In this document: positions 24,051 to 33,422 of the stretch, piece by piece
Layout: every line of letters starts with the position of its first letter
Position numbering within the stretch: position 1 is the first letter of the stretch
DNA from: Morchella semilibera
Lineage: Eukaryota; Ascomycota; Pezizomycetes; Pezizales; Morchellaceae
Length of the DNA: 64,000 nucleotides
Direction of reading: 5' to 3'
Assembly (NCBI GenBank): GCA_009192285.1
Contig: WBVU01000022.1
Location: 310,001-374,000 of the forward strand
Notes under the pieces: generated by a model
Databases searched by the model: none
What the model was told of the DNA's origin: nothing
The model's input: the letters and a program-made list of their open reading frames with translations, nothing else
Made by a program: the position numbers and the translations under genes

Positions 24051-24612
24051 ATGAAGTGGACAGCAGACAACGATCAATTGGTATGTGCAGTTCTGTTTTC
24101 CGCCAATTACTAGATCTTAGGTATTAACTATTCCTTAGCTCTTCATTAAACTAATTGAAACACACGACGTTGCAATAAAGGCGGAGAAGATAAGAGAAGC
24201 ATGGCGTTAGTCCCCATATATAGTATGACCTTCTTTGTAAAGTGGAGGATTGACACTATATACAACAGCTCAGGATGGCCGTGAAGTACCCACGGCAAGA
24301 GCAATAAGTGAGCGGATCCTACGAATCAGAAATGTGTTGAAGAACACAAATAAAAGTGAGGGTGCTGGTGCTGGTAAAGCCCCGGGGTCTGTTCCTTCAA
24401 CCCCTCGAAAACGCAAAAGTGCAGCCCTCTCAGTTGCAGAAACTCCGAGGACTACAAAATCACGGCGAGTCGGTAAGCCCGCTTCCAACGCGCCAGTAAA
24501 GATAGCGCACTCTCCGGACCTTGGGGACACGGGTGCAGGAGTATTTGATGTAGTTCCAGTAGATGCAGCGGGTATTTTCTATTCGTTTGGGAACTTTGGG
24601 GACGAGAGCTAG
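24051..24612 (+). CDS. Myb/SANT-like protein D
   Basis: Exons are 24051-24080, 24139-24205 and 24269-24612, giving 146 residues. The domain reads MKWTADNDQL, LFIKLIETHDVAIKAEKIRE, AWPQDGREVPTARAISERIL, which is the canonical form of this family. Both introns match gene B in position and phase: phase 0 before LFIKLIE, phase 1 in the turn before the third helix. The tail is short and basic with PSTPRKRKSA and TPRTTKSRR, then an acidic/aromatic end (YSFGNFGDES). The compact size suggests a DNA-binding module with little else. Confidence 0.82.
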
Positions 24613-25581
24613 TGTTTCTGTTCAATCTTGGAATGTATACATATTGGCAGCACAACCATGTACTACATATTCATTGCACATCTATAGCCACAGAGTAATT
24701 GCATGCGTTATCAAAGCCAATTCAATACATTTCAAAATATGGAGTTGATGCTGTTAGTTTTTATAATAACGATCTAGATTCTTAGAGCTTCGTTGCAATA
24801 CCTCGAGGGCCACCCTTGTTTTCATCTCGAGAAGGGCTCAAGACCAATACATAGACTACCATGCATCACTATGGCAGGTTTTCCCCTATACTAGCCTGTA
24901 TATATACAGGGCCTATCTATACCTGCAATATGCGCATATCCGGTAGACCACTTGCTAATAGAAGGCTTCTCCTTGAGATAATGACTCGAGCCTTGCGTTC
25001 CAAACTGCTATTACCATTTAATGATACCTTGTAAAACCTCATGAGCTCAGACGTCTTTATCAGAAAAATGCAATACTTATTATTACGATCCTATACGATA
25101 GGCAACAAACTTTTAGCAATTGCGTAGACGAACCACGAGCTCAATTTACAAGTTCCTCCAGCCTTCACGATCCTTGGTTCCAACGTTTGATATGATATTG
25201 AAGACGTAACAAACAAGCTTAGCACTGGGCTAATCTTACTTTACTTTACGCACACCACCTGCAGGTGACCGAACCGCAAGATGGAACATCTACCAGTTCA
25301 GTTCAACGGTTTGGTCTCGATTTTTTTTCGTTTGCTAAACCTTGAAGCCTAAGATTCTGCCCGACATAAAGTTGAAGCAATTACCTAGATGATGGCTCTT
25401 TGGAGAGCTGAATTTCGATAAAGGCCACAGAGAGGTGTATTTACCTAGTAAGTTTCATTGATTGATCTACTAGACGTACTAGCTCTCGACTTTGGCCCAG
25501 AGGATCTTGGCTGATGGGAAAAGAATAGAACCGGTACCAACTCACCTTCCTCCCCTCCACAATTCCCCCACTCGAGATATA
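24613..25581. other. Intergenic region
   Basis: No gene is supported over about 970 bp. A perfect 16-bp palindrome, CCTGTATATATACAGG, lies at 24895-24910. Confidence 0.5.
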
Positions 25582-25845
25582 ATGGAGATCGAAAAGCTTC
25601 TCAATCCCAAAGTAAGCTCCGGTATGTCAGTCTCCTCATCACCCACGTGGTGTCAGGACTAATAAGTGTGCATACTAGACAAGGGCAAAGGCAAAGGCAC
25701 TGATAATTCACCACCGACCAATGAAACACCAGCAAAGAAAGATGCAGCACATGAGGAACAGAAGGACTGGGAGCAAAAGATGAAGAGTAAAGGGATGCCG
25801 ACAGAAGGACTGAATACGTGGAGGGTGAAGAAGCAAGGATCATAA
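25582..25845 (+). CDS. Small spliced hydrophilic protein, unrecognised
   Basis: Exons are 25582-25621 and 25679-25845. The 57-nt intron has donor GTATGT, branch GGACTAATAAG and acceptor ACTAG, and splicing gives 68 residues starting MEIEKLLNPKVSSDKG and ending NTWRVKKQGS. The product is highly charged, with Lys, Asp and Glu spread evenly, and has no signal peptide or membrane segment. It lacks the Myb-like domain, although it sits inside that cluster. The strong splice signals and sensible phase support a gene. It may instead be a remnant of a longer gene, and no family was recognised. Confidence 0.5.
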
Positions 25846-26813
25846 TTCTAGGAGGAGAGGTGTACGTACACAAATGAGTATTAATAGATACATATTATAA
25901 CAAGCTTGAAGAGTGTGACCAATTAGTTTCATGTATTGTAGAATGAGACATTTTTATTACTTTCATATATGGCAAGAAAATCAAATACATGATAACAGAA
26001 CCTACAGTGAGATAAGGTTTTAATTCGATTACTGAATGAAAACTACGGATACATGTAGTTGTATCTCGGCTAATTAGTCGTACGAGTGCTAAAGATCATT
26101 ATACTAGAACGTATGAGGATTAATTTATTATTCTAGTAAATTCAGATACTACACGTAAGTACATAGTAGTTACAATTAATTAATTGCCGATAATGCACGT
26201 GTACTTCTCGAGTACATACATGTAGGTACTACCATGGAGATAATGACTCATTTTAACGTAATTAACCCGTGTTTCGAAAATCTAAGTAAAAGTTTAGGTA
26301 CGTATACACGCGTATAGAATCCATGTTGTATATTCCAACAAGATCAATACTTACTTACTTAAAAAACTATATGGGTACACAATATGAGGCCCAAGCTCAG
26401 GGGTGACCAACTAAACGTTCTACGCCAAGCTCAACGTCTACAGTGCCCACGATCCTGGTGTTTGGGTTCGGCAGGGTTATCTCTGATATCCGCTCACGAT
26501 CAACTCGCTCCTTCTAGGTTTGTATGTATCAAACCATAACACAATTATCAATCATCCCCACATAAGTCCTTATGGCTACGTCATTTCCAACCAGAGTTAA
26601 GGGTGTGGAGGGGCTTCTAGATATGCACAAATTATCTAAGTGTATATCTAGAGTATTGGGCTACATATCTTACTGAATGCACTGTCAGTATCTATATCAT
26701 ATGACCAGTGCCCTCCTCACCAGCGACCTAATTACAACCCCAAATCTGTGCTTACAACCCATACCTACAGTGCCATATCTAGCTAGAAAGACTTCTATAA
26801 TTCTCGAGGTAGA
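25846..26813. other. Intergenic region
   Basis: No gene is supported. The stretch is AT-rich with TACATGTA palindromes at 26050 and 26217. Confidence 0.5.
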
Positions 26814-27274
26814 ATGAGTTCAGTAGCAAGTGAGCCCGAATTCCTTCTCAGCTGCATAATGCACTCTGAAGGAAAGGTAAGCAACCCCCCCCCCCCCCCA
26901 TTATCGTAGTCCTAATTACTCAAAGACTCAGGCTTGTACCTGACTGAAACTAATATTCTTAACCGGGATACTAGATAAACTTTGAAATTGTCGCCAGGGA
27001 AACTGGGTACACAAATGTCGACTCCGCCCGCAATCGTCTTGCTGCTATCAAGAAGCGCGTAATCGCGGGCGGTGGTACTATTCCCGCTGGTACCGGCGCA
27101 AAGAGTACCACCGCCTCCCCGGCGAAAAAGAAGACGCCGTCAACTCCACGAAGGGCGCGAAAGAGCTTGAAAAGAGTTGATAGGGATGGGGATAATGATC
27201 CAAATGGGGGGATGAATAGTGGGTCGAAGGGGAGCCTCAAGGCAGCAAAGACTACAGAGACCACAGAGGGCTAG
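26814..27274 (+). CDS. Myb/SANT-like protein F
   Basis: Exons are 26814-26876 and 26975-27274, giving 120 residues. It starts MSSVASEPEFLLSCIMHSEG, then K/INFEIVARETGYTNVDSARN and RLAAIKKRV. It belongs to the short subfamily whose first helix lacks the WT motif. The intron sits in phase 0 directly before I-N-F, as in C, I and J. The intron is 98 nt and begins with a long poly-C run (26885-26899) just after the donor. The tail has KKKTPSTPRRARKSLKR, a probable nuclear localisation signal that shares the PSTPR core with C and D. Confidence 0.72.
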
Positions 27275-27966
27275 AGTGAGATATACATGTGGCTATTTCT
27301 CTTGATTGCATATGTTATTTCTATAGCTTGTATCGCCTGCGTTAAATATAAAAGGTGTACCAATATCTAAAGACATATTGAGTTAACTACATGTAGTTAT
27401 ATAATTATGCTCTACACATCTGACCCTTTGCCAATTGAAGGTTTTTTCGCGAGTAGTAAAGCTGTGATTACATATATATATATATACGCTTTATTAGGCC
27501 TGATACATTCATATCTCATGGCCCCCTAGCTACATGTATTTAGAGTTGACTGTCGCGAGTAATTCTGCTCACAAACCCACTAGGATAGCGGGAAAAATGA
27601 CTACTTGCATTTAGATGGATGGCGAACAAGCAAAGCCAGTAGACAAAGGAAATCTCCTCCAGTATACATTGGCTTCATGAATAATGCAGGCCCATCTCAA
27701 TCCCCCAGGAATCCCCCAGCACCATGCGGAAACCCCAGCTTAGCTAAACAATACCAACCCTTCTAAACCCTTCATGAACAAACAATTGATCTATGTATCA
27801 GCCCTGCTTGTTTCCTCCTTTGTTCTAATTAACTCTACTGTATATCACGCTTATGCGCGTTTTTACTGCTTAGGCACAGAAAACCACCGACCCTCTTATA
27901 GCCCTCAGATCCCCCAACCTCTCCCTCCACAATCATTCCCGTTACAGTCAACCCAAAGTCGAAAAG
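27275..27966. other. Intergenic region
   Basis: No gene is supported. It holds a TATATATA run (27472-27484) and TACATGTA palindromes at 27388 and 27531. The segment 27880-27960 is the pyrimidine-rich 5' flank of gene G. Confidence 0.5.
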
Positions 27967-28892
27967 ATGCCTATGCAGTGGAACGAGCAGGCAGATGCCA
28001 GGGTTAGTCTCTACTCCGAAGGCGGCGAAGGGTTGATCCATAAGATTGTTTCTAATTTTATGTATTCATGTAGCTATTTGCCAACGTTCTCAAACTCCAC
28101 GTAGTGAAGATCGACTACGCAGCGCTTGCCAAATCCATGGGAGAAAGTAACACTGCTTCCATTACCCCCCTCTGTTTCCTCATTACTCACCCTATTCACC
28201 CGCTAATCCGCCCAAACATAGATGTAACCCCGAAAGCTATATCCCATCGTATTTCTAAGATTAAAGAAAAAGCAACAGCGCGCCCCCATGCCGATTGGGA
28301 GCAACACTACAGCCAAAGTAACAGAGGTTCTAATGGAGGCGCTTCATCATCTGTGGTTAAGAAGCGTGGTCCGAAGCCGAAGGCTTCCCGTTCTTCTAGT
28401 GGTGATATTGGGGATGAGAGAAGTAAGAGGGCCAAAGCTGAGCACGTAGCGGTTGTGAAATCTGAGCCCGGGATCGAAGATGAAGAGAGAGAAGAGGAGA
28501 GGGAAACGGAGAGGGCTATAGAGAGGCATTTGGGATGGTCAGCCATGAGATGGGGGCTAGAGCAACAACAGTTTGCTCAGGAACAGGGGGGTGGGAGGCA
28601 GTCTTCCGAGTACCAGAATCATGCGATCAACACTGTTAACAGTGATGAGCAAAACGGGGTTTATGCAGGGTTGAATCATGAAGCGGTGGGTGACGAAGAG
28701 AGTGGCGGAAAAAACCAACAGGTGGGTCTGGAAGAGGCACCTGTCGATTCTTCCACTGGTTCTACATCAGCTTCTATCATTTCGGATGCTTCAGCTCCTC
28801 ATGATGTTGATCATGATGTTGAGGATAGTGAGGAGGATACACATGTGTATAATGGGAGTGTTGATGTTTCTAGTACAAGGTCTGTCTGTTGA
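27967..28892 (+). CDS. Myb/SANT-like protein G
   Basis: Exons are 27967-28002, 28074-28146 and 28222-28892, giving 259 residues. The domain reads MPMQWNEQADAR, LFANVLKLHVVKIDYAALAK, SMGENVTPKAISHRISKIKE. Intron sites and phases match B and D. After the domain come SSVVKKRGPKPKAS, an AT-hook-like basic patch, then a mixed Glu/Arg segment and a long Ser/Asp/Glu-rich tail, like gene B but less acidic. A second in-frame ATG (27973) could be the start instead. Confidence 0.78.
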
Positions 28893-28972
28893 GGGCAAAA
28901 TTTTATAAGCGTACGGTAATAGCACATCTTGTATTGTTACTTGATCATGATCATGTTTTATCACTCGTTGCA

Positions 28973-29678
28973 TCACAACCAACTCTTGGGAAACGCAATT
29001 ATATTTTTTGAGAACGTGTACACAGGTAACAGAGACGCGCAAGTAATATGATCAATAACAATACAAAAATTCCATGATTTGCTAATCTCAACAGTAGAAG
29101 CTTCATAAAGTTGATAACAGTTAGCCAATGTACCCCAGTATGTGGTTAGCTTTTGTATGCGCACAGAGACGTACTCTTCATCATCCAGCCTCACAACACC
29201 CTCCTCATCCACCCGCTCAGTCTTCACTATTGTTCTTTCTGGACCCAAGTTACCCTCCCCTTTCAAGCGTACTCTTTTACCCTCACTGCTGTCCTCGCTA
29301 CCGTCTGGATCATCACGGGGCGGAGGTTGTCCCTTCCCAAGCGGCTGCACTCTAGTTCTCTTTCTCTTTGGAGTGTTCGGGACGGAGGCAGTCCCACCGG
29401 TTCCGGGGGCAGTACCCCCACGAGGAAAAACCTCTTTTCGTAGCTTTTGAAATTGTTGTCTTGACAGTTAGCAATATCCAAATAGCACCTTAGCAAGTAT
29501 ACCAGGGCCCATTCCTAGCACCCCTACGGTGAATAGAAAGCTACCTAACTCCCGTCCCAGTATACCCAGCACCCATTTTTTCTGCAACTTCTTCCCATGG
29601 CGGAGATTTGTGGCCGCTAACTTCAAGGATAGTCAACAGCAAGCGACAACGGTTTTGGTCTGTCCAAAGTACTGGCAT
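28973..29678 (-). CDS. Myb/SANT-like protein H
   Basis: Exons are 29545-29678 and 28973-29459 (85-nt intron), giving about 206 residues. The domain reads MPVLWTDQNRCRLLLTILEV, PPWEEVAEKMGAGYTGTGVR, QQFQKLRKEV. An upstream in-frame ATG (29753) would add 25 Ser/Leu/Pro-rich residues; 29678 is chosen because WT then sits at the same distance from the start as in its relatives. The tail has SVPNTPKRKRTR, related to the PSTPRKRK motif of C and D, then acidic segments (VKTERVDEEG). The last 60 residues are hydrophobic and atypical, so a further 3' intron after about 29150 is possible. Confidence 0.7.
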
Positions 29679-30526
29679 TTCGAGTAATGGAGTAGGGCGA
29701 AGGGAGGATGCGCTGAGTGAGGTGGAGGTCGACAAGTGCGGAAGATGTAGCATTCTATGATTTCTATCCTACGGCACCGAATAACTCAACTAAGTAGTAT
29801 ACATAGTAGTATACATGTATTCAGAAGGCCCTGGATCGGTCATGAATGGGTCTGTGCAGCAGTGAATACACCACTCGCGAGATCGCTATCTATGATTCTA
29901 GCTAAACCAATAGTAAATTCTTGAGAATACTGCCATCATGCAGGATCCGCCTTCACCCAGTGCTTGAGTGTATGTATGTACCGATTTATTGCACTACCGA
30001 ATAGTACTAGAGAGTGCTTCCTTTTTGGCCTGCATATGCTCAAGCTTAATATTGCCATCCGAGACATCATCGTGTACATGTAGTGACTCAACTCGGGTAT
30101 ATACATGTACATGTACTTTACATACTTTTGCCTTATTACTTTATGACTATTGCTATGATAATAATCAATAGCGTGTTAACTGCTTACATTGATGCATGTG
30201 AAGCATGTCAGTGGCTTTTTTGGTTGGATCCAACAGTATCGATATCAAAGTATTTCGCAAGTTGAAAAGGTTGGAACGGCTAGATCAATAAATGATGTAA
30301 TGCTGCAATATATTGTAAACCTTACCCACCTTTCTTTTGATTTCAACGCTAGTAGTCAGTAAATATGAATTGTAACAATCACAATATGAAAACAATACTC
30401 AATGGTTCCTCAAATTAAGATCAAGAGGATATAAATAAAGCGGAAATATTCCCTAGATGCATACTCACATCGAACCAAATCTCTCTCTATCATTTCTCCA
30501 CCGCCTAACACAAAGCTTCTAAAATC
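29679..30526. other. Intergenic region between divergent genes H and I
   Basis: No gene is supported. It holds four TACATGTA palindromes: 29812, 30075 and two overlapping copies at 30102 and 30108. This is the densest occurrence in the window. Confidence 0.5.
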
Positions 30527-30970
30527 ATGACCGATACGGAAACCTCCAGCCCCAAGATAATCACCAAAAGCGAAGGCCAATTCTGGCTTGCCGTCTTTGA
30601 ATGCTGCGAATCGCCGCCAAAGGTGCCTTCCTCGCCCCTTCAAGGTTCTTACTTTAGTTCGATCACTAATAAACCACAGATCGACTTTGACAAGCTGGCC
30701 GAGAAATGCAACTACAAGAATGCTGCTACTGCTCGAGTCATGTTCGGTAATAAGCGCAGAGCCCTCCGCGATGCAGAACTAGCTGCCGGTACTGCACCTC
30801 CGCCAGCAAGCCCAAAGAGGGGCCGGAAGCCGAAGCCCAAAGCCGACGGCGAGGGTGGGGAAGGGGACGGTGAACCAGTGAAGAAGAGAGGTAGAGGGAG
30901 GCCGAAAAAGGTGGTGCCAGAACCTGAGGAGCATGTTACTACTGAGGAGGAGGAGTTTACCAGTGCCTAG
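30527..30970 (+). CDS. Myb/SANT-like protein I with AT-hook
   Basis: Exons are 30527-30622 and 30680-30970, giving 128 residues. The intron is 57 nt, a multiple of three without a stop, so the unspliced frame stays open and would give 147 residues. Donor GTGCCT, branch CACTAATAAA and acceptor CACAG support splicing. So does the joined sequence, SPPK/IDFDKLAEKCNYKNAA, which aligns with C, F and J at the same phase-0 site. The tail contains SPKRGRKPKPKAD and KKRGRGRPKKV; the RGRP core is a classic AT-hook, which binds the AT-rich minor groove. Confidence 0.8.
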   Translation: MTDTETSSPKIITKSEGQFWLAVFECCESPPKVPSSPLQGSYFSSITNKPQIDFDKLAEKCNYKNAATARVMFGNKRRALRDAELAAGTAPPPASPKRGRKPKPKADGEGGEGDGEPVKKRGRGRPKKVVPEPEEHVTTEEEEFTSA

Positions 30971-31496
30971 GAGGAGCTCTGGATGGGGTGGCTTGTGACT
31001 TGGTTGCTTGGTATCACAAATAGTGACACTAACGGGTGCTGAGTTTGATAAGCCATTGTTATTACTAGTTGTTTGTAGCCGGTAACAGAGAGAAGAGCCT
31101 TCATAGGTATATGTATTAGCTTTAAGTTTTGGGGGAATATTAAACTTGACTCATTATTGGAAAGATAAATAATTACGTAGAAGTGTTGTTTGCTATTAAT
31201 GCTACCCCCACCGTGACCTTCTACAGAGTAATAGAATTTGAGTCATAGTTCTACCAAACTGAAGAAAAGTAACTCCCGCCGCCATTCCCGAACCTCCCAC
31301 ACGCACCTCCTCACGTGCATCATTTACTAACCCAGATCAACTCTTTCATGCCGCATAAAGAGGTCAGTGATCTCGATGACGATTGAAGGTAGTGGAGGGC
31401 GGGGGTACACAAAAGAAATATATACAGGTACATGTAGCTGGCTGTACCCATCAGTCCACACATGCTTCCTCGCCCCCTCCACCCTTCGCAATAGTC
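30971..31496. other. Intergenic region
   Basis: About 525 bp hold no gene. A TACATGTA palindrome at 31429 lies 68 bp before the start of gene J. Confidence 0.5.
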
Positions 31497-32185
31497 ATGT
31501 CGCGCCAAAGACCTTCAACAGCAGTAGCAAAACAAGAACGCAAATTCGAATTTTTCCAAGCCATCCTTGAGTGCCAGGTTGGACAGCCGAGGGTATTCAT
31601 CCCCTTCTCATATGTGCAATGAGTTACTGTGCAACTCAGAGTAGTAGTAGTAGGTATTGTAGTTAGGCTAACAAGTTTTCCAAGATCGATTTCGAGAAAC
31701 TAGCTCGCAGACTAGGCTACAAGAATGAGCGCTGCGCAGCAGACAGCTACTATCGTTTCTGCCGGGAGCATTTGAAAAGGATACACCCAGAAGCACCAGC
31801 GGCCAGAGGAGGTGTAGACGGAGGGCCATCTAGACCCAAAAGGGCAGCAAACTGGAAACAGACATACGATGTAAGCGGAGTACCCACTGGCGGTTTCCAA
31901 GATGATGACGAGGCAGAGGAATCGGAGGAGGGAGGCGGATTCGAAATGAGGGTGAAGGCGGAGGCGGGGGCTAGGACTAGGACTGAAGCGGATTTTAAGC
32001 AAGAGTTTCCAGTATGGAATCTAGAGTCATTTTTTAGGTCGACAGAAGAGATTGCTCGAGAAACGTCCGTAGTTGTGATAAAGGATGAAGAGGGCACGGC
32101 CGGCAAGGACAAGGGTGAGGGCGACAAAGTGGCGGATGTGATTGTGGTGAAAGAGGAAAGGGTTCCGGAGGTTTGGAGGTGGTGA
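31497..32185 (+). CDS. Myb/SANT-like protein J
   Basis: Exons are 31497-31592 and 31685-32185 (92-nt intron with branch GGCTAAC), giving 198 residues. The domain reads ERKFEFFQAILECQVGQPR, IDFEKLARRLGYKNERCAAD, SYYRFCREHLKR, closest to gene I. The phase-0 intron before IDFEKLA matches C, F and I. The tail is Glu/Asp-rich with repeated short VKEE/VKAEA-like stretches and two Arg/Lys patches. J ends the cluster; EDE1 follows 1.2 kb downstream on the same strand. Confidence 0.78.
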
Positions 32186-33422
32186 GTGAGAGATTGTGAT
32201 GGAGTCGAATTTCTAGTGTTTAAATTTAGTGATGAATATGAGGATTGATTGATCTATTCACTATGAATTATTATTAATATAGGTAAGATCTACGAGTCGT
32301 CAGGGCTTATGTACTGCATTTAGGAATTTACAAAAATTAAAGGTTTAGACCTTACATGTACTTCTTTCTATCTGGATCACTTCGGGTACGTGCTAGGGTG
32401 TCACAGACCACAATGCTTAGGGGGGGCGCATGTCTATCAAATTATGTATGTATTCTGGATTTGCAATTTGGTGTTGGCACCAAATATATTTCTAATGAAA
32501 CTTCCCCCCCTATTCTAACTAAACTTCATGATTTTCTTAAAGTCGCGGGAATTTTATTAGACATACACCACAATGCTCATCAGATGGCACGTGGCTACCG
32601 ATAACTCCACATTAGCGAATGAATGCCATGGTATGTGCTTCGCATCATTGGTGGGGTAGGATGAATTTATGCAGCAGGGAGATATGCTGTCGGATGGAAG
32701 AGATGCAGTGCCACAGCCAAGAAAATAATATCTCGCAGATGCATACCAGAGTGAATGTCGATATTAATAGTACATAGTTTACCACCACCATTAACAATCA
32801 TCGTCGTCCAACATCGTCGTAGGTATTTAATGGTATTGTGAATATTCAAGTTCTGGGCGGCAGTAGGGCTGTGGCTAGAGTAAGCTTCTCCAACCAATCA
32901 CGATAAAGTGGGGAAGTGTAAGATGGTGGTGAGAGGACGATGAGGGGACGATGAGGGGACGATGAGGGGACGATGAGGGGTTTAATCTCGTATAGATCTT
33001 TAGAGTGAACTTTAGATACTTGCTATCAGCGGTTTTGTTGGTGGTTGCACTGGTAGAAGAGTATATAGGCAGCAGTTGATCATCCTCCCCTAATAATCCG
33101 CACCCCTAACACTCTGGGCAGCTTTCCCCCCTTCTGTTTCCTTACTCCATACCCCCCCCCCCTCTCCAACGTACCAACACCACACTTCATCGAACTCCCG
33201 TCACCCCAAGTGGTTTCCTGCAGCAGAAGAAGCCATCCTATTCCTTTCCCCCCCCCTCTTCGCCCAACCCCCACTCAATCCTCAACTCATCCCTTACCTC
33301 AGGGTCTTACCGCTATCCTCTATCATCTAATTAATCCTAATACACACTACAGATCGCGCGTTCGCATCACTGCCAACTTCAGCCACCTTCCGTCAGCATC
33401 GCGTACATCACCAACTACGACC
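32186..33422. other. Intergenic region and EDE1 promoter
   Basis: No gene is supported. It contains an 11-bp tandem repeat (32934-32980), a TATATAGG sequence at about 33062, and strongly pyrimidine-rich DNA from 33085 to 33420 with poly-C runs, as expected upstream of an expressed fungal gene. Confidence 0.5.
32934..32980. repeat. 11-bp tandem repeat
   Basis: About four head-to-tail copies of GGACGATGAGG lie 440 bp upstream of EDE1. The copies are almost identical, so the array is young or still changing length. Confidence 0.85.
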
